A stretch of 42,245 bases of DNA from Sulfolobus islandicus Y.N.15.51 (GTDB taxonomy: Archaea; Thermoproteota; Thermoprotei_A; Sulfolobales; Sulfolobaceae): NCBI RefSeq assembly GCF_000022485.1, contig NC_012624.1, forward strand, positions 1 through 42,245, in the 5' to 3' direction. How positions within the stretch are numbered: position 1 is the stretch's first letter; each line of letters begins with the position of its first letter. A program made the position numbers and the translations under genes. The notes beneath the pieces are model-generated. The model ran no database searches, was not told where the DNA came from, and was given only the letters and a program-made list of their open reading frames with translations. Positions 6,958 through 13,405 of this stretch are shown here, piece after piece.

Positions 6958-7148
6958 ATTTCCCTCACCCTAACTCCATTGTTTTTCTCTTCAAAGGAAT
7001 TTAGTCTGTAAACTCTGCCTTTCCTGCAGCTTAAGTAAAACTTTATTGCGGTCCTAATTACCTCGCTTCTCTCCTTAGCGTTATTAATGCAGTATAAGTC
7101 TAGCTGCTGTAACAATTCCTCCTCTAGTTTAAATGTAACAACCCTCAT
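6954..7148 (-). CDS. Ribbon-helix-helix (CopG-like) DNA-binding protein
   Basis: 64 residues. VVTFKLEEELLQQLDLYCIN followed by ERSEVIRTAIKFYLS is the strand-helix-helix pattern of CopG/MetJ-type regulators, with the strand residues contacting DNA as a dimer. Family members on Sulfolobus plasmids repress replication or copy-control operons; here the same role is plausible, since the gene lies in the middle of the coupled operon. Four-base overlaps on both sides. The tail after residue 45 is basic. Confidence 0.8.
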   Translation of the reverse strand: MRVVTFKLEEELLQQLDLYCINNAKERSEVIRTAIKFYLSCRKGRVYRLNSFEEKNNGVRVREI

Positions 7149-7489
7149 TCCTTTTCACTCTCGATCTCTTCCCAGTCTACTTCCTCTCCTTCTTCTTGGT
7201 TCTTTTTCTGCTGATTCTTACTTTGCCTGGTTTTTGCAGCTTTTTCATCTGCCTCTATGTATTGTTTAGCTAAGAGTGCTAGAATGTAATCTAATCTCTC
7301 TTTAAGTAGAGCAGCTTCAGCTGTTGAGAGATGGAAGAAGGTCTTTTGATTCTCAGAGTGTATAGACAATAATAAACTCCCTTCTTCGGCGAAATCTTTA
7401 GAATTTATTTCAACATCATCAAATCCTAATTCGAGAACTTTCACTTTCTTATTTTTATCAAAGTGGGCTAACCGTAGGGCTTTTCTCAT
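7145..7489 (-). CDS. Hypothetical operon protein with acidic tail
   Basis: 114 residues. The first part (about 1-50) is predicted mainly as strands (KVKVLELGFDDVEINSKDF, SLLLSIHSENQ), followed by a helix (STAEAALLKERLDYILALLA) and a charged Lys/Gln/Glu-rich tail ending EEIESEKE. An N-terminal small beta domain with an acidic tail recalls single-strand-binding or chaperone-like proteins, but no signature is present and I assign none. Both ends overlap neighbours by four bases, so it is part of the coupled operon. Confidence 0.6.
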   Translation of the reverse strand: MRKALRLAHFDKNKKVKVLELGFDDVEINSKDFAEEGSLLLSIHSENQKTFFHLSTAEAALLKERLDYILALLAKQYIEADEKAAKTRQSKNQQKKNQEEGEEVDWEEIESEKE

Positions 7490-7698
7490 TGAATAACACC
7501 TGGAATCAATACTTTTCTTTCGAATTTCCTACAATAGCTTACGTCTTCTTCTAAGTCTTCAGTAAAGCTAGGATCATCATTAGCAATAGCATTGAAGAAT
7601 TTGCAAATAAGCTGCTGACAATCTCCTTCTAATTGCTGAATGTTGTCTACTCTTCTGAACTTTAACCAACAATTAATGAATCTGTCAAAATCATTCAT
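7486..7698 (-). CDS. Small helical operon protein, unknown
   Basis: 70 residues from ATG at 7698 (an in-frame GTG at 7707 would add three). Short helices with three or four Cys (NCWLKF, GDCQQLICKFF, SYCRKF), not spaced like a zinc ribbon. The sequence MNDFDRFINCWLKFRR suggests a basic surface. No family recognised. It overlaps the end of the gene above by eight bases and the gene below by four, so it is translated as part of the operon. Confidence 0.55.
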   Translation of the reverse strand: MNDFDRFINCWLKFRRVDNIQQLEGDCQQLICKFFNAIANDDPSFTEDLEEDVSYCRKFERKVLIPGVIQ

Positions 7699-7981
7699 TC
7701 TTCTCACTCTCGACCTCTTCTATGAAGTTCTCAATGGCCTTCTCTGGATAGAATATATGGCCAATACTAGGAATCCATAATGTAAGCTCAGTTTTCTCGT
7801 TGAAAGAGGCATAGAATGGAATATGTTTTTTGCCTATCCTCAGAAATCCCTTTAACGTCTTTCCATCTCTGACCGCCCACACTACCTTAAGTTCCTCTAT
7901 GTTTACTAACATAAGATCGTTAGAATTGATAAATTCTTCAAATCTAGCAAATATCTTATCTATAATTTCCTTCTCACTCAT
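7691..7981 (-). CDS. Hypothetical alpha/beta operon protein
   Basis: 96 residues: an N-terminal helix (EKEIIDKIFARFEEFIN), four or five strands (LKVVWAVRDG, LKGFLRIGKKHIPFYASF, ELTLWIPSIGHIFY), then a terminal helix ending EVESEKNE. The middle looks like a small antiparallel sheet domain. No catalytic residues or family signature recognised. It overlaps the preceding gene by eight bases and its end (SEKNE) resembles the end of the gene at 7145 (IESEKE), perhaps through local duplication. Confidence 0.55.
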   Translation of the reverse strand: MSEKEIIDKIFARFEEFINSNDLMLVNIEELKVVWAVRDGKTLKGFLRIGKKHIPFYASFNEKTELTLWIPSIGHIFYPEKAIENFIEEVESEKNE

Positions 7982-8465
7982 TCTTCCTCACCTTTAGACA
8001 CCAAATATCCAATCCGCTGCCCAGGGGATCTTCAACTTCTTCAACTGCAGCTTCTGCTCCTATCTCATCTAACCTTCTAAGAGCCTCTACCTTAGAATAG
8101 TAACATTCTTCATATCCCTTTTCCTTCATCCAATTAATGAAGTATTTCTCTTCATCTAGATTTTGCGGTAAACTCCCCAGTTTATCGTCAGATTTTGATA
8201 CCATTTGCCTAAAACTTCTCAATAACATAGAATCTCTTTTCTCTTCAATTAATTGTAACTGCTTTTCATAATAGCATAATTTTGTTCCAACTTCTGCTTC
8301 ATCATAGTCTAAGCCGTATAGCTGAAACTCTTCCATTGCACTTATCAACTCGTTAATTTCATGTAATATCCTCCTTGCAGCTCTATCTGCAGTTAGTTTC
8401 TGAGCTTTGCCGAATAACATGTAAGCTTTCTCTAAGTGCTGCTGCAAAGTAGTAGCTTCAGTCAT
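7974..8465 (-). CDS. Two-module operon protein joined at a recombination motif
   Basis: 163 residues. Residues 1-95 are all-helical (LEKAYMLFGKAQKLTADRAA and on), resembling small four-helix proteins. The motif at 8169-8184 encodes KLGSL at about residues 95-99. After it comes a separate alpha/beta module (WMKEKGYEECYYSKVEALRR through LDIWCLKVRKNE). The motif at the exact domain junction suggests assembly or swapping of modules by recombination. Function unknown. Four-base overlap with the small gene upstream. Confidence 0.6.
   Translation of the reverse strand: MTEATTLQQHLEKAYMLFGKAQKLTADRAARRILHEINELISAMEEFQLYGLDYDEAEVGTKLCYYEKQLQLIEEKRDSMLLRSFRQMVSKSDDKLGSLPQNLDEEKYFINWMKEKGYEECYYSKVEALRRLDEIGAEAAVEEVEDPLGSGLDIWCLKVRKNE
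8169..8184. repeat. Recombination motif copy, inside gene 7974-8465
   Basis: Exact TAAACTCCCCAGTTTA, located at the boundary of the helical and alpha/beta modules of the protein. Confidence 0.9.
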
Positions 8466-8629
8466 TCTCCCACCTCAGCAGCATCTATAGCAAAGCACAT
8501 TCCATCAGAAGCTTCCTTTTTTGCCTCCTCCTCGCTGTCCGCGTACACGTATGCAAAACTTAATTCATCTGGTCCTCCTGCGACAACGTTTAAACATTGC
8601 AACCTTACTAAGTAGAGCTTTCCAGTCAT
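8462..8629 (-). CDS. Small hypothetical protein of the coupled operon
   Basis: 55 residues, beginning MTGKLYLVRLQCLNVV and continuing with an acidic helix (ADSEEEAKKEASDGM). Its ATG overlaps the stop of the HTH gene upstream and its TGA overlaps the ATG of the gene downstream, each by four bases, and it fills what would otherwise be the only gap in the operon; this makes it convincing despite its size. The strand-loop-strand-helix order is like half of a small ferredoxin-like fold. No family recognised. Confidence 0.75.
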   Translation of the reverse strand: MTGKLYLVRLQCLNVVAGGPDELSFAYVYADSEEEAKKEASDGMCFAIDAAEVGE

Positions 8630-8958
8630 TCCTCCTCAGCCTCCATTCTTTCAATTATTTGTAGAGCTCTCTTTGCCTTCTCCCTGACTCTTTCAATTAG
8701 CCATCTTCTTGCTTCTTCATCGGCTTCCACTATCTGTAATATTCTTTCGTCACTGGGCGCATAGCCGTTGAGAAACTTATAGTATGCAGTTTTGCTCAGC
8801 TTCTTTTCTTCTATCTGCTGTTCGAAATCTTCTCTGAATTCCTTTACGAATTCTATCTTATCTTCTCTGTCCAATAAACTAATTAAAAAAAGAAGATCTT
8901 TCTCCCCATCAACTGGGGAGTTTTTTTGAGCCATTTCAACTAAACTCATTTTCTTCAT
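8626..8958 (-). CDS. HTH protein, first gene of the ten-gene operon
   Basis: 110 residues. The centre (EKKLSKTAYYKFLNGYAPSD) is a Cro/CI-like helix-turn-helix, followed by a long helical, charged C-terminus (RRWLIERVREKAKRALQIIE), likely for dimerisation. Residues about 12-16 (NSPVD) are encoded by a diverged recombination motif at 8909-8924. ATG at 8958 follows a TATA box at about 8979-8988 flanked by two direct repeats, so the protein is a good candidate to bind them and control its own operon. Function in replication control is inferred from family knowledge. Confidence 0.65.
   Translation of the reverse strand: MKKMSLVEMAQKNSPVDGEKDLLFLISLLDREDKIEFVKEFREDFEQQIEEKKLSKTAYYKFLNGYAPSDERILQIVEADEEARRWLIERVREKAKRALQIIERMEAEEE
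8909..8924. repeat. Recombination motif copy, inside gene 8626-8958
   Basis: TCAACTGGGGAGTTTT, two mismatches; encodes NSPVD near the N-terminus of the HTH protein. Confidence 0.65.
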
Positions 8959-8959
8959 T

Positions 8960-9015
8960 CTACATAGTATGCAGAGAGATATTTAAACTTTTGCATTCAA
9001 CATAGAGTGCAGAGA
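8960..9015 (-). promoter_or_regulatory. Operon promoter with two operator-like repeats
   Basis: A TATA box (ATATTTAAAC at 8979-8988, read on the minus strand) lies between two direct repeats: CATAGTATGCAGAGA at 8963-8977 and CATAGAGTGCAGAGA at 9001-9015. The first copy is part of the palindrome CTACATAGTATGCAG (8960-8974). A related word precedes the wHTH gene at 11394. Occupancy would block both TBP and the start site. Confidence 0.6.
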
Positions 9016-9033
9016 ATCTCAAATAAAAAAATG

Positions 9034-9204
9034 TTATTTACCAATCTCTTTTAGAGTATCGTTTAATTCTAATAATTTTTCAACTACAACCTTGCCAGTC
9101 TCCGTTAACTTCACTACCTTCTTAGCAGTTCCTACTGAAGTTTTTTCTTCTCTCACCACTATTAACCCATTCTCTTCTAAAATCGGTATCCATTTCTGGA
9201 TTGT
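9034..9204 (-). pseudogene. wHTH repressor, C-terminal fragment (split by IS607)
   Basis: Fifty-six codons to a TAA stop, beginning TIQKWIPILEENGLIVVREE and ending NDTLKEIGK: recognition helix, wing and C-terminal helix of a winged-helix regulator. The N-terminal part lies beyond the mobile element at 11142-11273, and the two parts rejoin in frame (about 100 residues). It was once divergent from the wHTH gene at 11394, so the two may have formed a regulatory switch. It has no start of its own and is presumably inactive. Confidence 0.75.
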
Positions 9205-9270
9205 ATGCCGTCGTCAACAGTTTCCGATAAACCGTGAAGTTTATATACTTTGTATGTAAGTTTAACTACA

Positions 9271-9855
9271 ATGCTGAAACCTAAGGAAGTGTGCCAAAAA
9301 CTAGGAATATCATACCGCACACTACAGAGCTATGTTAAGAAGGGTTACATAAAACCCGTGATACTACAGAGTGGAAAATGGAGGTTTAAAGAAGAGGATG
9401 TCGAAAGACTCATGGGGGTTGTTAGGAAGAGGAAAGTAGTATTATACGCTAGGGTATCATCAAACACACAGAAAGACGACTTAATAAACCAAGTTAAGTA
9501 CCTGGAGGAGAACGTTAAGGACTACGACCAAGTAATAACAGACATTGGTTCTGGGTTGAACATGAAGAGAAAAGGATTCCTCAAGCTATTGAGAATGATA
9601 CTAAACAACGAAGTATCGAAAGTTGTCATAGCCTACCCAGACAGACTAGTTAGGTTCGGCTTTGAAATAATAGAGGAGGCATGCAAAGCACACAACTGCG
9701 AGCTCGTGGTATTAAATAAGGAGGACAAAACACCAGAGCAGGAACTAATCGAAGATTTGATCTCTATACTGGTATCATTTAGCGGAAAGTTGTATGGTAT
9801 GAGGAGCCATAAATATGAGAAGGTGAAGAAGTGTGTCGAAGAGCTTAAGGCTTAA
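9271..9855 (+). CDS. tnpA: IS607-type serine recombinase (transposase TnpA)
   Basis: 194 residues from ATG at 9271, which lies about 28 bases after TTTATATA (9239-9246), giving a leaderless mRNA; an in-frame TTG at 9250 is less likely. N-terminus: MerR-like HTH (LKPKEVCQKLGISYRTLQSY). Then the resolvase fold with VVLYARVSSNTQKDDL (nucleophile Ser about residue 63) and YPDRLVRFGFEIIE. It cuts and rejoins DNA through a 5' phosphoserine link during transposition. Overlaps tnpB by 23 bases. Confidence 0.92.
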   Translation: MLKPKEVCQKLGISYRTLQSYVKKGYIKPVILQSGKWRFKEEDVERLMGVVRKRKVVLYARVSSNTQKDDLINQVKYLEENVKDYDQVITDIGSGLNMKRKGFLKLLRMILNNEVSKVVIAYPDRLVRFGFEIIEEACKAHNCELVVLNKEDKTPEQELIEDLISILVSFSGKLYGMRSHKYEKVKKCVEELKA

Positions 9856-11134
9856 ATCATTCCAACCGGAGGAGGAATACGTTTACCTAACTTACTCCCT
9901 GAAGAATAATAAGAAGGTGAAGAGCAAGATATTACTAGAGAACTATAAACACCTACTACAGAAGGCTTTAGACTGGTTATGGGAGAGGACTAAGATAGAG
10001 AGGAAGGAGGTCAAGAAGGGCAAGAAAATTTTCGCTAAGGTTAAAGTAACCTTGCCAAAGAAAAAGGAAGTTTACAAGGTGTTGAGGGATGAGTTAGAGA
10101 AGGTTAACAATCTAGCTTCACATTACGTTGACAAAGCAATAAATGATGCTTACTCAATCTTGAATAGTTGGAGGAGGAGGGCTGAAAAAGGACAAGCGTC
10201 ATTAAGGAAACCTAGATTGAAGAAGGTTTACGTTAGGGTAAAGTCGACACTTAGAAAGGTTGAGGGTGAGAGTGTAAGGATTACAGTAAGACCTTACGAA
10301 TACGTCACCTTCTCATGGTCTCACAAATGGTTTTCAAGGAGGGTTGAAGGGCTTGAGTTGGGTGAGCCAGTAATAAAGGAGGATAAAGTTCACCTACCAT
10401 TTCGTTATAAGTTACCTTGGTTTACTCCCCTTGACTTTCTATCTATTGATAGTAACTTGTACACATTAGACGCTTACGATGGGGAGAAGTTCGTCACATT
10501 TTCTTTGAAGGAGTTGTATAGTTTGAAGTTCGGTATGGAGTTGAAGAGGAGTAAAATACAGTCCTTCGCTTCTAAACACGGTAGGAAGGGGAAGGTATTG
10601 TTGAGGAAGTACTCCCACCGTGAAAGGAACCGCGTGCTTGATTATGTTCACAAGTTTGTGAACAAACTGTTGGGAATGTATCCTCTCACTATGTTTGCTG
10701 TCGAGAAGTTGAATAAGCAGTCAATGTTCCAAGACGCTGATGATAAGCTGTCTAAGAAGGTTTCAAGGACTGTATGGAGGACTATACACCGCGTGCTTAA
10801 ATACAAGGCTCCCCTTTATGGTTCTTTCGTTAAGGAGGTGAACCCACACCTCACATCTAAGTCCTGCCCCAGATGTGGATGGGTTTCCCGAAAGGTCGGC
10901 AGGATTTTCAAGTGTGAGAGGTGTGGGTTCACTCTAGATAGGCAACTAAACGCATCTCTCAATATTTACCTCAAGATGTGCGGGTTTCCCCACCTCTTTC
11001 TTACTCCCACTGGGAGTAGGTGGATTGGGGTTATCCCGCTAAAGGGGCGGAGGGGTATGAACGGGGCGTTGCCCCGCGACTCTGGTGAAGCCCAAGGGCT
11101 GAGGATTGGATACAAATTCATGAAAATTCAATGA
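9833..11134 (+). CDS. tnpB: TnpB, RNA-guided transposon endonuclease
   Basis: 433 residues with a GTG start inside tnpA. RuvC residues are all present: Asp in LSIDSNLYTLDAY (about 205), Glu in FAVEKLN (about 291) and Asp in FTLDRQLNASLNIY (about 369). A four-Cys zinc finger (CPRCG...CERCG) lies between the last two. The N-terminal region is long and basic, as expected for RNA and TAM recognition. TnpB uses a transposon-derived guide RNA to cut DNA and so favours retention of the element. All key residues are intact, so it is probably active. Confidence 0.9.
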   Translation: MSKSLRLKSFQPEEEYVYLTYSLKNNKKVKSKILLENYKHLLQKALDWLWERTKIERKEVKKGKKIFAKVKVTLPKKKEVYKVLRDELEKVNNLASHYVDKAINDAYSILNSWRRRAEKGQASLRKPRLKKVYVRVKSTLRKVEGESVRITVRPYEYVTFSWSHKWFSRRVEGLELGEPVIKEDKVHLPFRYKLPWFTPLDFLSIDSNLYTLDAYDGEKFVTFSLKELYSLKFGMELKRSKIQSFASKHGRKGKVLLRKYSHRERNRVLDYVHKFVNKLLGMYPLTMFAVEKLNKQSMFQDADDKLSKKVSRTVWRTIHRVLKYKAPLYGSFVKEVNPHLTSKSCPRCGWVSRKVGRIFKCERCGFTLDRQLNASLNIYLKMCGFPHLFLTPTGSRWIGVIPLKGRRGMNGALPRDSGEAQGLRIGYKFMKIQ

Positions 11135-11141
11135 AGCCCAA
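11000..11141 (+). ncRNA. Putative omega (re)RNA scaffold at the IS607 right end
   Basis: The tnpB 3' end and the element end are rich in hairpins: ACTCCC-ACT-GGGAGT (11003-11017) and CGGGGC-GTT-GCCCCG (11062-11076), in a locally GC-rich stretch. In this family the guide RNA is transcribed from this position and its guide is the flanking sequence; here that would be 11142 to about 11161, part of the broken wHTH gene. The 5' boundary is unknown and function is inferred from family knowledge. Confidence 0.45.
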
Positions 11142-11273
11142 ACCCCAACTCATTTGGCTAATTTTTACCAGATCCATTAAGGATCCCTCACCCATCATGT
11201 TAATATATAGTAATATTTGCATAGGAGTTGACAAAATATCGAGAAGCTTTTTATTTATAACAAGTTCACTCAT
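11142..11273 (-). pseudogene. wHTH repressor, N-terminal fragment (split by IS607)
   Basis: Forty-four codons from ATG at 11273, MSELVINKKLLDILSTPMQI through SQMSWG, followed by the insertion. Joined to 9204-9034 it gives a complete wHTH (SWG-TIQKW across the joint). It reads toward the IS607 element and now runs into a stop after a few IS-encoded residues (LGFIEFS). It starts 120 bases from the divergent gene at 11394. Confidence 0.75.
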
Positions 11274-11393
11274 TCTACTCTCACTACATAATATAGAGAG
11301 TAAAATTTTAATAGTTTCGCTTACCAGTGCCCTCTGTTCTGCAGTCTACACAGAAAGCAAACTTTTAATACTTTCTGCACATAGTATAGAGTG
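11274..11393. promoter_or_regulatory. Divergent promoter region between two wHTH genes
   Basis: Contains ACTTTTAATA (about 11361-11370), the TATA box for the gene at 11394, and operator-like words CTACATAATATAGAGAG (about 11285-11301) and CTGCACATAGTATAGAGTG (11375-11393), related to the repeats at 8960-9015. The latter overlaps the start of the leaderless gene, suggesting repression by a factor that also controls the ten-gene operon. Confidence 0.5.
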
Positions 11394-11675
11394 ATGAAAG
11401 TCTACCCTATCAACGCTAAATACAAGGTACTTATAGTGTTATTGAAACTTGGAGGAAGCGGAAAGTATAGTGATATAGACAGAATGATGCGTAATTCTAA
11501 CTTACGCTTCTTCATAGAACAATTAAGACAAGAAGGTTTTATTGAAGACAGATATGAGGGAAATAAACATATAATAAAGTTAACAGAGGATGGAGAAAAA
11601 CTCGCTAAGAGATTAATGGAAGCTGAAGAGTTCGTAATGATGAAAATAGCTCAAGCGAGAGGCCAGATTCAATGA
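11394..11675 (+). CDS. Winged-helix transcriptional regulator
   Basis: 93 residues from ATG at 11394 (GTG at 11391 also possible). It has the order helix (NAKYKVLIVLLKLGG), HTH (KYSDIDRMMRNSNLRFFIEQ), wing (GFIEDRYEGNKHIIKLTEDG) and a C-terminal dimer helix (EKLAKRLMEAEEFVMMKI). It resembles small PadR/MarR-like archaeal regulators. The C-terminal part (KLTEDGEKLAKRLME) parallels the broken wHTH next door (KLTETGKVVVEKLLE), so the two are probably paralogues. Its stop overlaps the ATG of the next small gene. Confidence 0.75.
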   Translation: MKVYPINAKYKVLIVLLKLGGSGKYSDIDRMMRNSNLRFFIEQLRQEGFIEDRYEGNKHIIKLTEDGEKLAKRLMEAEEFVMMKIAQARGQIQ

Positions 11676-11761
11676 AATCCTTCTTTTTCATTTTTATTAT
11701 AGTTATTCTCTATTTCGTTCTTCTTCAATTAGAATTCTCTATTGATAGAAGAGAACGGTAA
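11672..11761 (+). CDS. 29-residue single-span membrane peptide
   Basis: Starts at ATG 11672 overlapping the stop of the wHTH gene (ATGA). It begins MKSFFFIFIIVILYFVLLQL, one hydrophobic span, and ends in a charged tail (DRRER). The stop codon TAA is the first part of the motif at 11759-11774, so recombination there could have truncated a longer protein. Its small size limits confidence, but the translational coupling supports it. Function unknown; tiny membrane peptides next to regulators can be toxins. Confidence 0.4.
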   Translation: MKSFFFIFIIVILYFVLLQLEFSIDRRER

Positions 11762-11774
11762 ACTGAGGAGTTTA
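11759..11774. repeat. Recombination motif copy between 11672-11761 and 11785
   Basis: TAAACTGAGGAGTTTA, one mismatch; supplies the stop codon of the small membrane peptide and a GGAG element before the next ATG. Confidence 0.8.
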
Positions 11775-11784
11775 AGGTGAGAAA

Positions 11785-12426
11785 ATGATTATCGGTATGG
11801 GAAAAAGTCCAGTAACTGCAATTCTGCAGCAATACAGCTATATCTGTGCATATCCTTGCTTCTTTGATAACAAAGTATTGCTGACTGAGAATAGAAGCAG
11901 GGCTTATATCCAGTACATTAAATTATTAGTAAGGCATTATGCAAAATACGGCAGGGCTCTTAAAATCGCAATATGGCCCGACTATACTCCATTATATAAG
12001 GTAGAGAAAATAGCAAACATATACTTGTTTAATAATATAAGCTTCATAGTTCCTATACACGATTTATCAGAACTAGAGATTGTAGATGAACTAGTAGAGA
12101 ATGGGTTCAGGGTTTTCGCGGGTTATGCTTCCGATAAGAAGCTTAGAAAATATGAACTTGATGACTTCAAAGAAGTAGCAAATTACGACCGGTGGTATCT
12201 AGGAGTATCATCTAAGCATGAGGTAAGAGAGGCAGTACTATATAATTTCCAGGGTTTTGACATAACAACATTTCTCTTTGGAAGACATGAGGATAGAAAG
12301 GACAGCAAAAAACTTGCATCAAATATACTGAATTTCGTTAAAGAGATCAGTAAGGTCAAAGGCAAACAAACTATTCTTTACGATTTCTGCGGTAAACTGG
12401 GGAGTTTAACGGGTGAAAGACGGTGA
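11785..12426 (+). CDS. Putative TIM-barrel protein, remotely TGT/DpdA-like
   Basis: 213 residues. Short strands alternate with helices in a barrel-like order: LKIAIWPDYTPLYK, NISFIVPIHDLSE, GFRVFAGYASDKK, DRWYLGVSSKHEVRE and FQGFDITTFLFGRHED. Asp/His at strand ends and the W-Y-L-G strand recall tRNA-guanine transglycosylase-like proteins such as DpdA, which insert modified bases, but the resemblance is weak and zinc ligands are not evident. The motif at 12393-12408 encodes GKLGSLTG near the C-terminus, so the tail may be acquired. The stop overlaps the next gene. Confidence 0.4.
   Translation: MIIGMGKSPVTAILQQYSYICAYPCFFDNKVLLTENRSRAYIQYIKLLVRHYAKYGRALKIAIWPDYTPLYKVEKIANIYLFNNISFIVPIHDLSELEIVDELVENGFRVFAGYASDKKLRKYELDDFKEVANYDRWYLGVSSKHEVREAVLYNFQGFDITTFLFGRHEDRKDSKKLASNILNFVKEISKVKGKQTILYDFCGKLGSLTGERR
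12393..12408. repeat. Recombination motif copy, inside gene 11785-12426
   Basis: Exact TAAACTGGGGAGTTTA; encodes GKLGSL a few residues before the stop. Confidence 0.9.
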
Positions 12427-12968
12427 TAGGCGTTGAAATAACTCCTAAATCCTCCAGGGTTATCAACACCTTGGCCTTTCTGCTGGAGAACGGGAGCTCC
12501 TTCGCTCACCAACTATCTCAAATCATGAACATGGACTCCAGAGAAGTATACCCCATGCTGAAGACCTGGATCCTAAAGGGAGTTGTAACGGTATCAAAAC
12601 AGGGTAGGAGGAACGTCTATTCGATCTCCCAGAAATTCAAATCTTTAATCAGCAGTGTCGTAAAGAAGTATTCTTATAAGGGCAGGGAATTCATAATAGC
12701 TAAGGCTAAGGAGAGGTATAAGAGGTTCTTAGGGAGGGATCCGGACCCGGAAGTATTAGCAGTAATAGAGTACTTTGTAGATAAAGCACTCTCTGGAAAC
12801 CCCTACGTCCAAGGATCTCAAAACGAAAGCGTTGCAGAGTTGTTGGCCAGGGTACTGAACATTTCCTTATATGATATTAATGAAATACTGAGGGAACTAG
12901 TCCAGGCTAACATCTTATATGTTTGGAGGAACAGAAAGGCAAGGTTAGACTCTTCCCTTACGGCCTAA
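12423..12968 (+). CDS. Two-domain winged-helix protein
   Basis: 181 residues with a GTG start overlapping the preceding stop. N-terminal wHTH: RVINTLAFLLENGSS, HQLSQIMNMDSREVYPMLKT, then a basic wing (VSKQGRRNVYSIS). The middle is basic and helical (YKGREFIIAKAKERYKRFLG). A second helix-turn-helix lies near the C-terminus (VAELLARVLNISLYDINEIL). Two DNA-binding modules in one chain fit a replication initiator or partition-type regulator of archaeal plasmids, but nothing specific identifies it. Higher GC than its neighbours suggests separate ancestry. Confidence 0.55.
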   Translation: MIGVEITPKSSRVINTLAFLLENGSSFAHQLSQIMNMDSREVYPMLKTWILKGVVTVSKQGRRNVYSISQKFKSLISSVVKKYSYKGREFIIAKAKERYKRFLGRDPDPEVLAVIEYFVDKALSGNPYVQGSQNESVAELLARVLNISLYDINEILRELVQANILYVWRNRKARLDSSLTA

Positions 12969-13029
12969 CTGCCTTACCTAAAACTATGAGTAATTTTTCT
13001 CAGTCTCGTAATAAAAGTTCTAACTAGCG

Positions 13030-13045
13030 TAAACTCCCCAGTTTA
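13030..13045. repeat. Recombination motif copy, intergenic
   Basis: Exact TAAACTCCCCAGTTTA in non-coding DNA. Confidence 0.9.
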
Positions 13046-13086
13046 ATTTGTAAAAACTCAAAGTAAAAACAAACTAATTCTTTGAA

Positions 13087-13102
13087 TAAACTCCCCAGTT
13101 TA
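13087..13102. repeat. Recombination motif copy, intergenic
   Basis: Exact copy, 57 bases after the previous one in the same orientation of flanks (both followed by A/T-rich DNA with GAGAAAAA or TTTGTAAAAA). Confidence 0.9.
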
Positions 13103-13405
13103 TTGAGAAAAATAGAAACCTCTCTAAAAAGAGACTTGCTATTTATTACTACTACTCAAACTTTCACAAAAAATAAAAACAAAAACAAACGTTCTTACAC
13201 TACTTTCAATTTTACAACTTTTTACTTAGGCTAATTTTACGCTAAATTATAGCTAATTGAATTTTTTGTTTTATTTTTAGAAAAATTTTATGAAAAGAAA
13301 GAAGGCCTTACATACTTCTTTTTACTGGGCCTAAGCTTTTTCACTCTTCTGTTTTTCATTCTCAGAACTCTTAGTAGTAGTTATTACCAGTAGTCGAATT
13401 TTTCT

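Larger units (their letters stand above)
9205..11141 (+). mobile_element. IS607-family element (TnpA serine recombinase + TnpB)
   Basis: About 1.94 kb, carrying tnpA and tnpB in overlapping frames. The ends are placed by rejoining the interrupted wHTH gene: flanks ...GGATTGT (to 9204) and ACCCCAAC... (from 11142) restore its frame with no target duplication, as is usual for serine-recombinase IS607 elements. No terminal inverted repeats are visible, also typical. Exact ends could shift by one or two bases. Confidence 0.8.
12969..13405. other. Non-coding recombination-motif-rich interval
   Basis: About 440 bases without a convincing gene. It carries two exact motif copies (13030, 13087) and ends at a third (13410). 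A minus-strand tail ...FTEEKFDYW with stop reads out of the third motif in a different frame from the gene at 13406, as if the end of another gene had been left behind. A 23-codon basic peptide on the minus strand (start about 13350) is too short to call. Confidence 0.5.

Noticed and set aside
11131-11394. Open frame of 87 codons on the plus strand between tnpB and the wHTH gene
   Set aside because: It lies antisense to the N-terminal half of the broken wHTH gene, crosses operators and a TATA box, and has no protein-like character.
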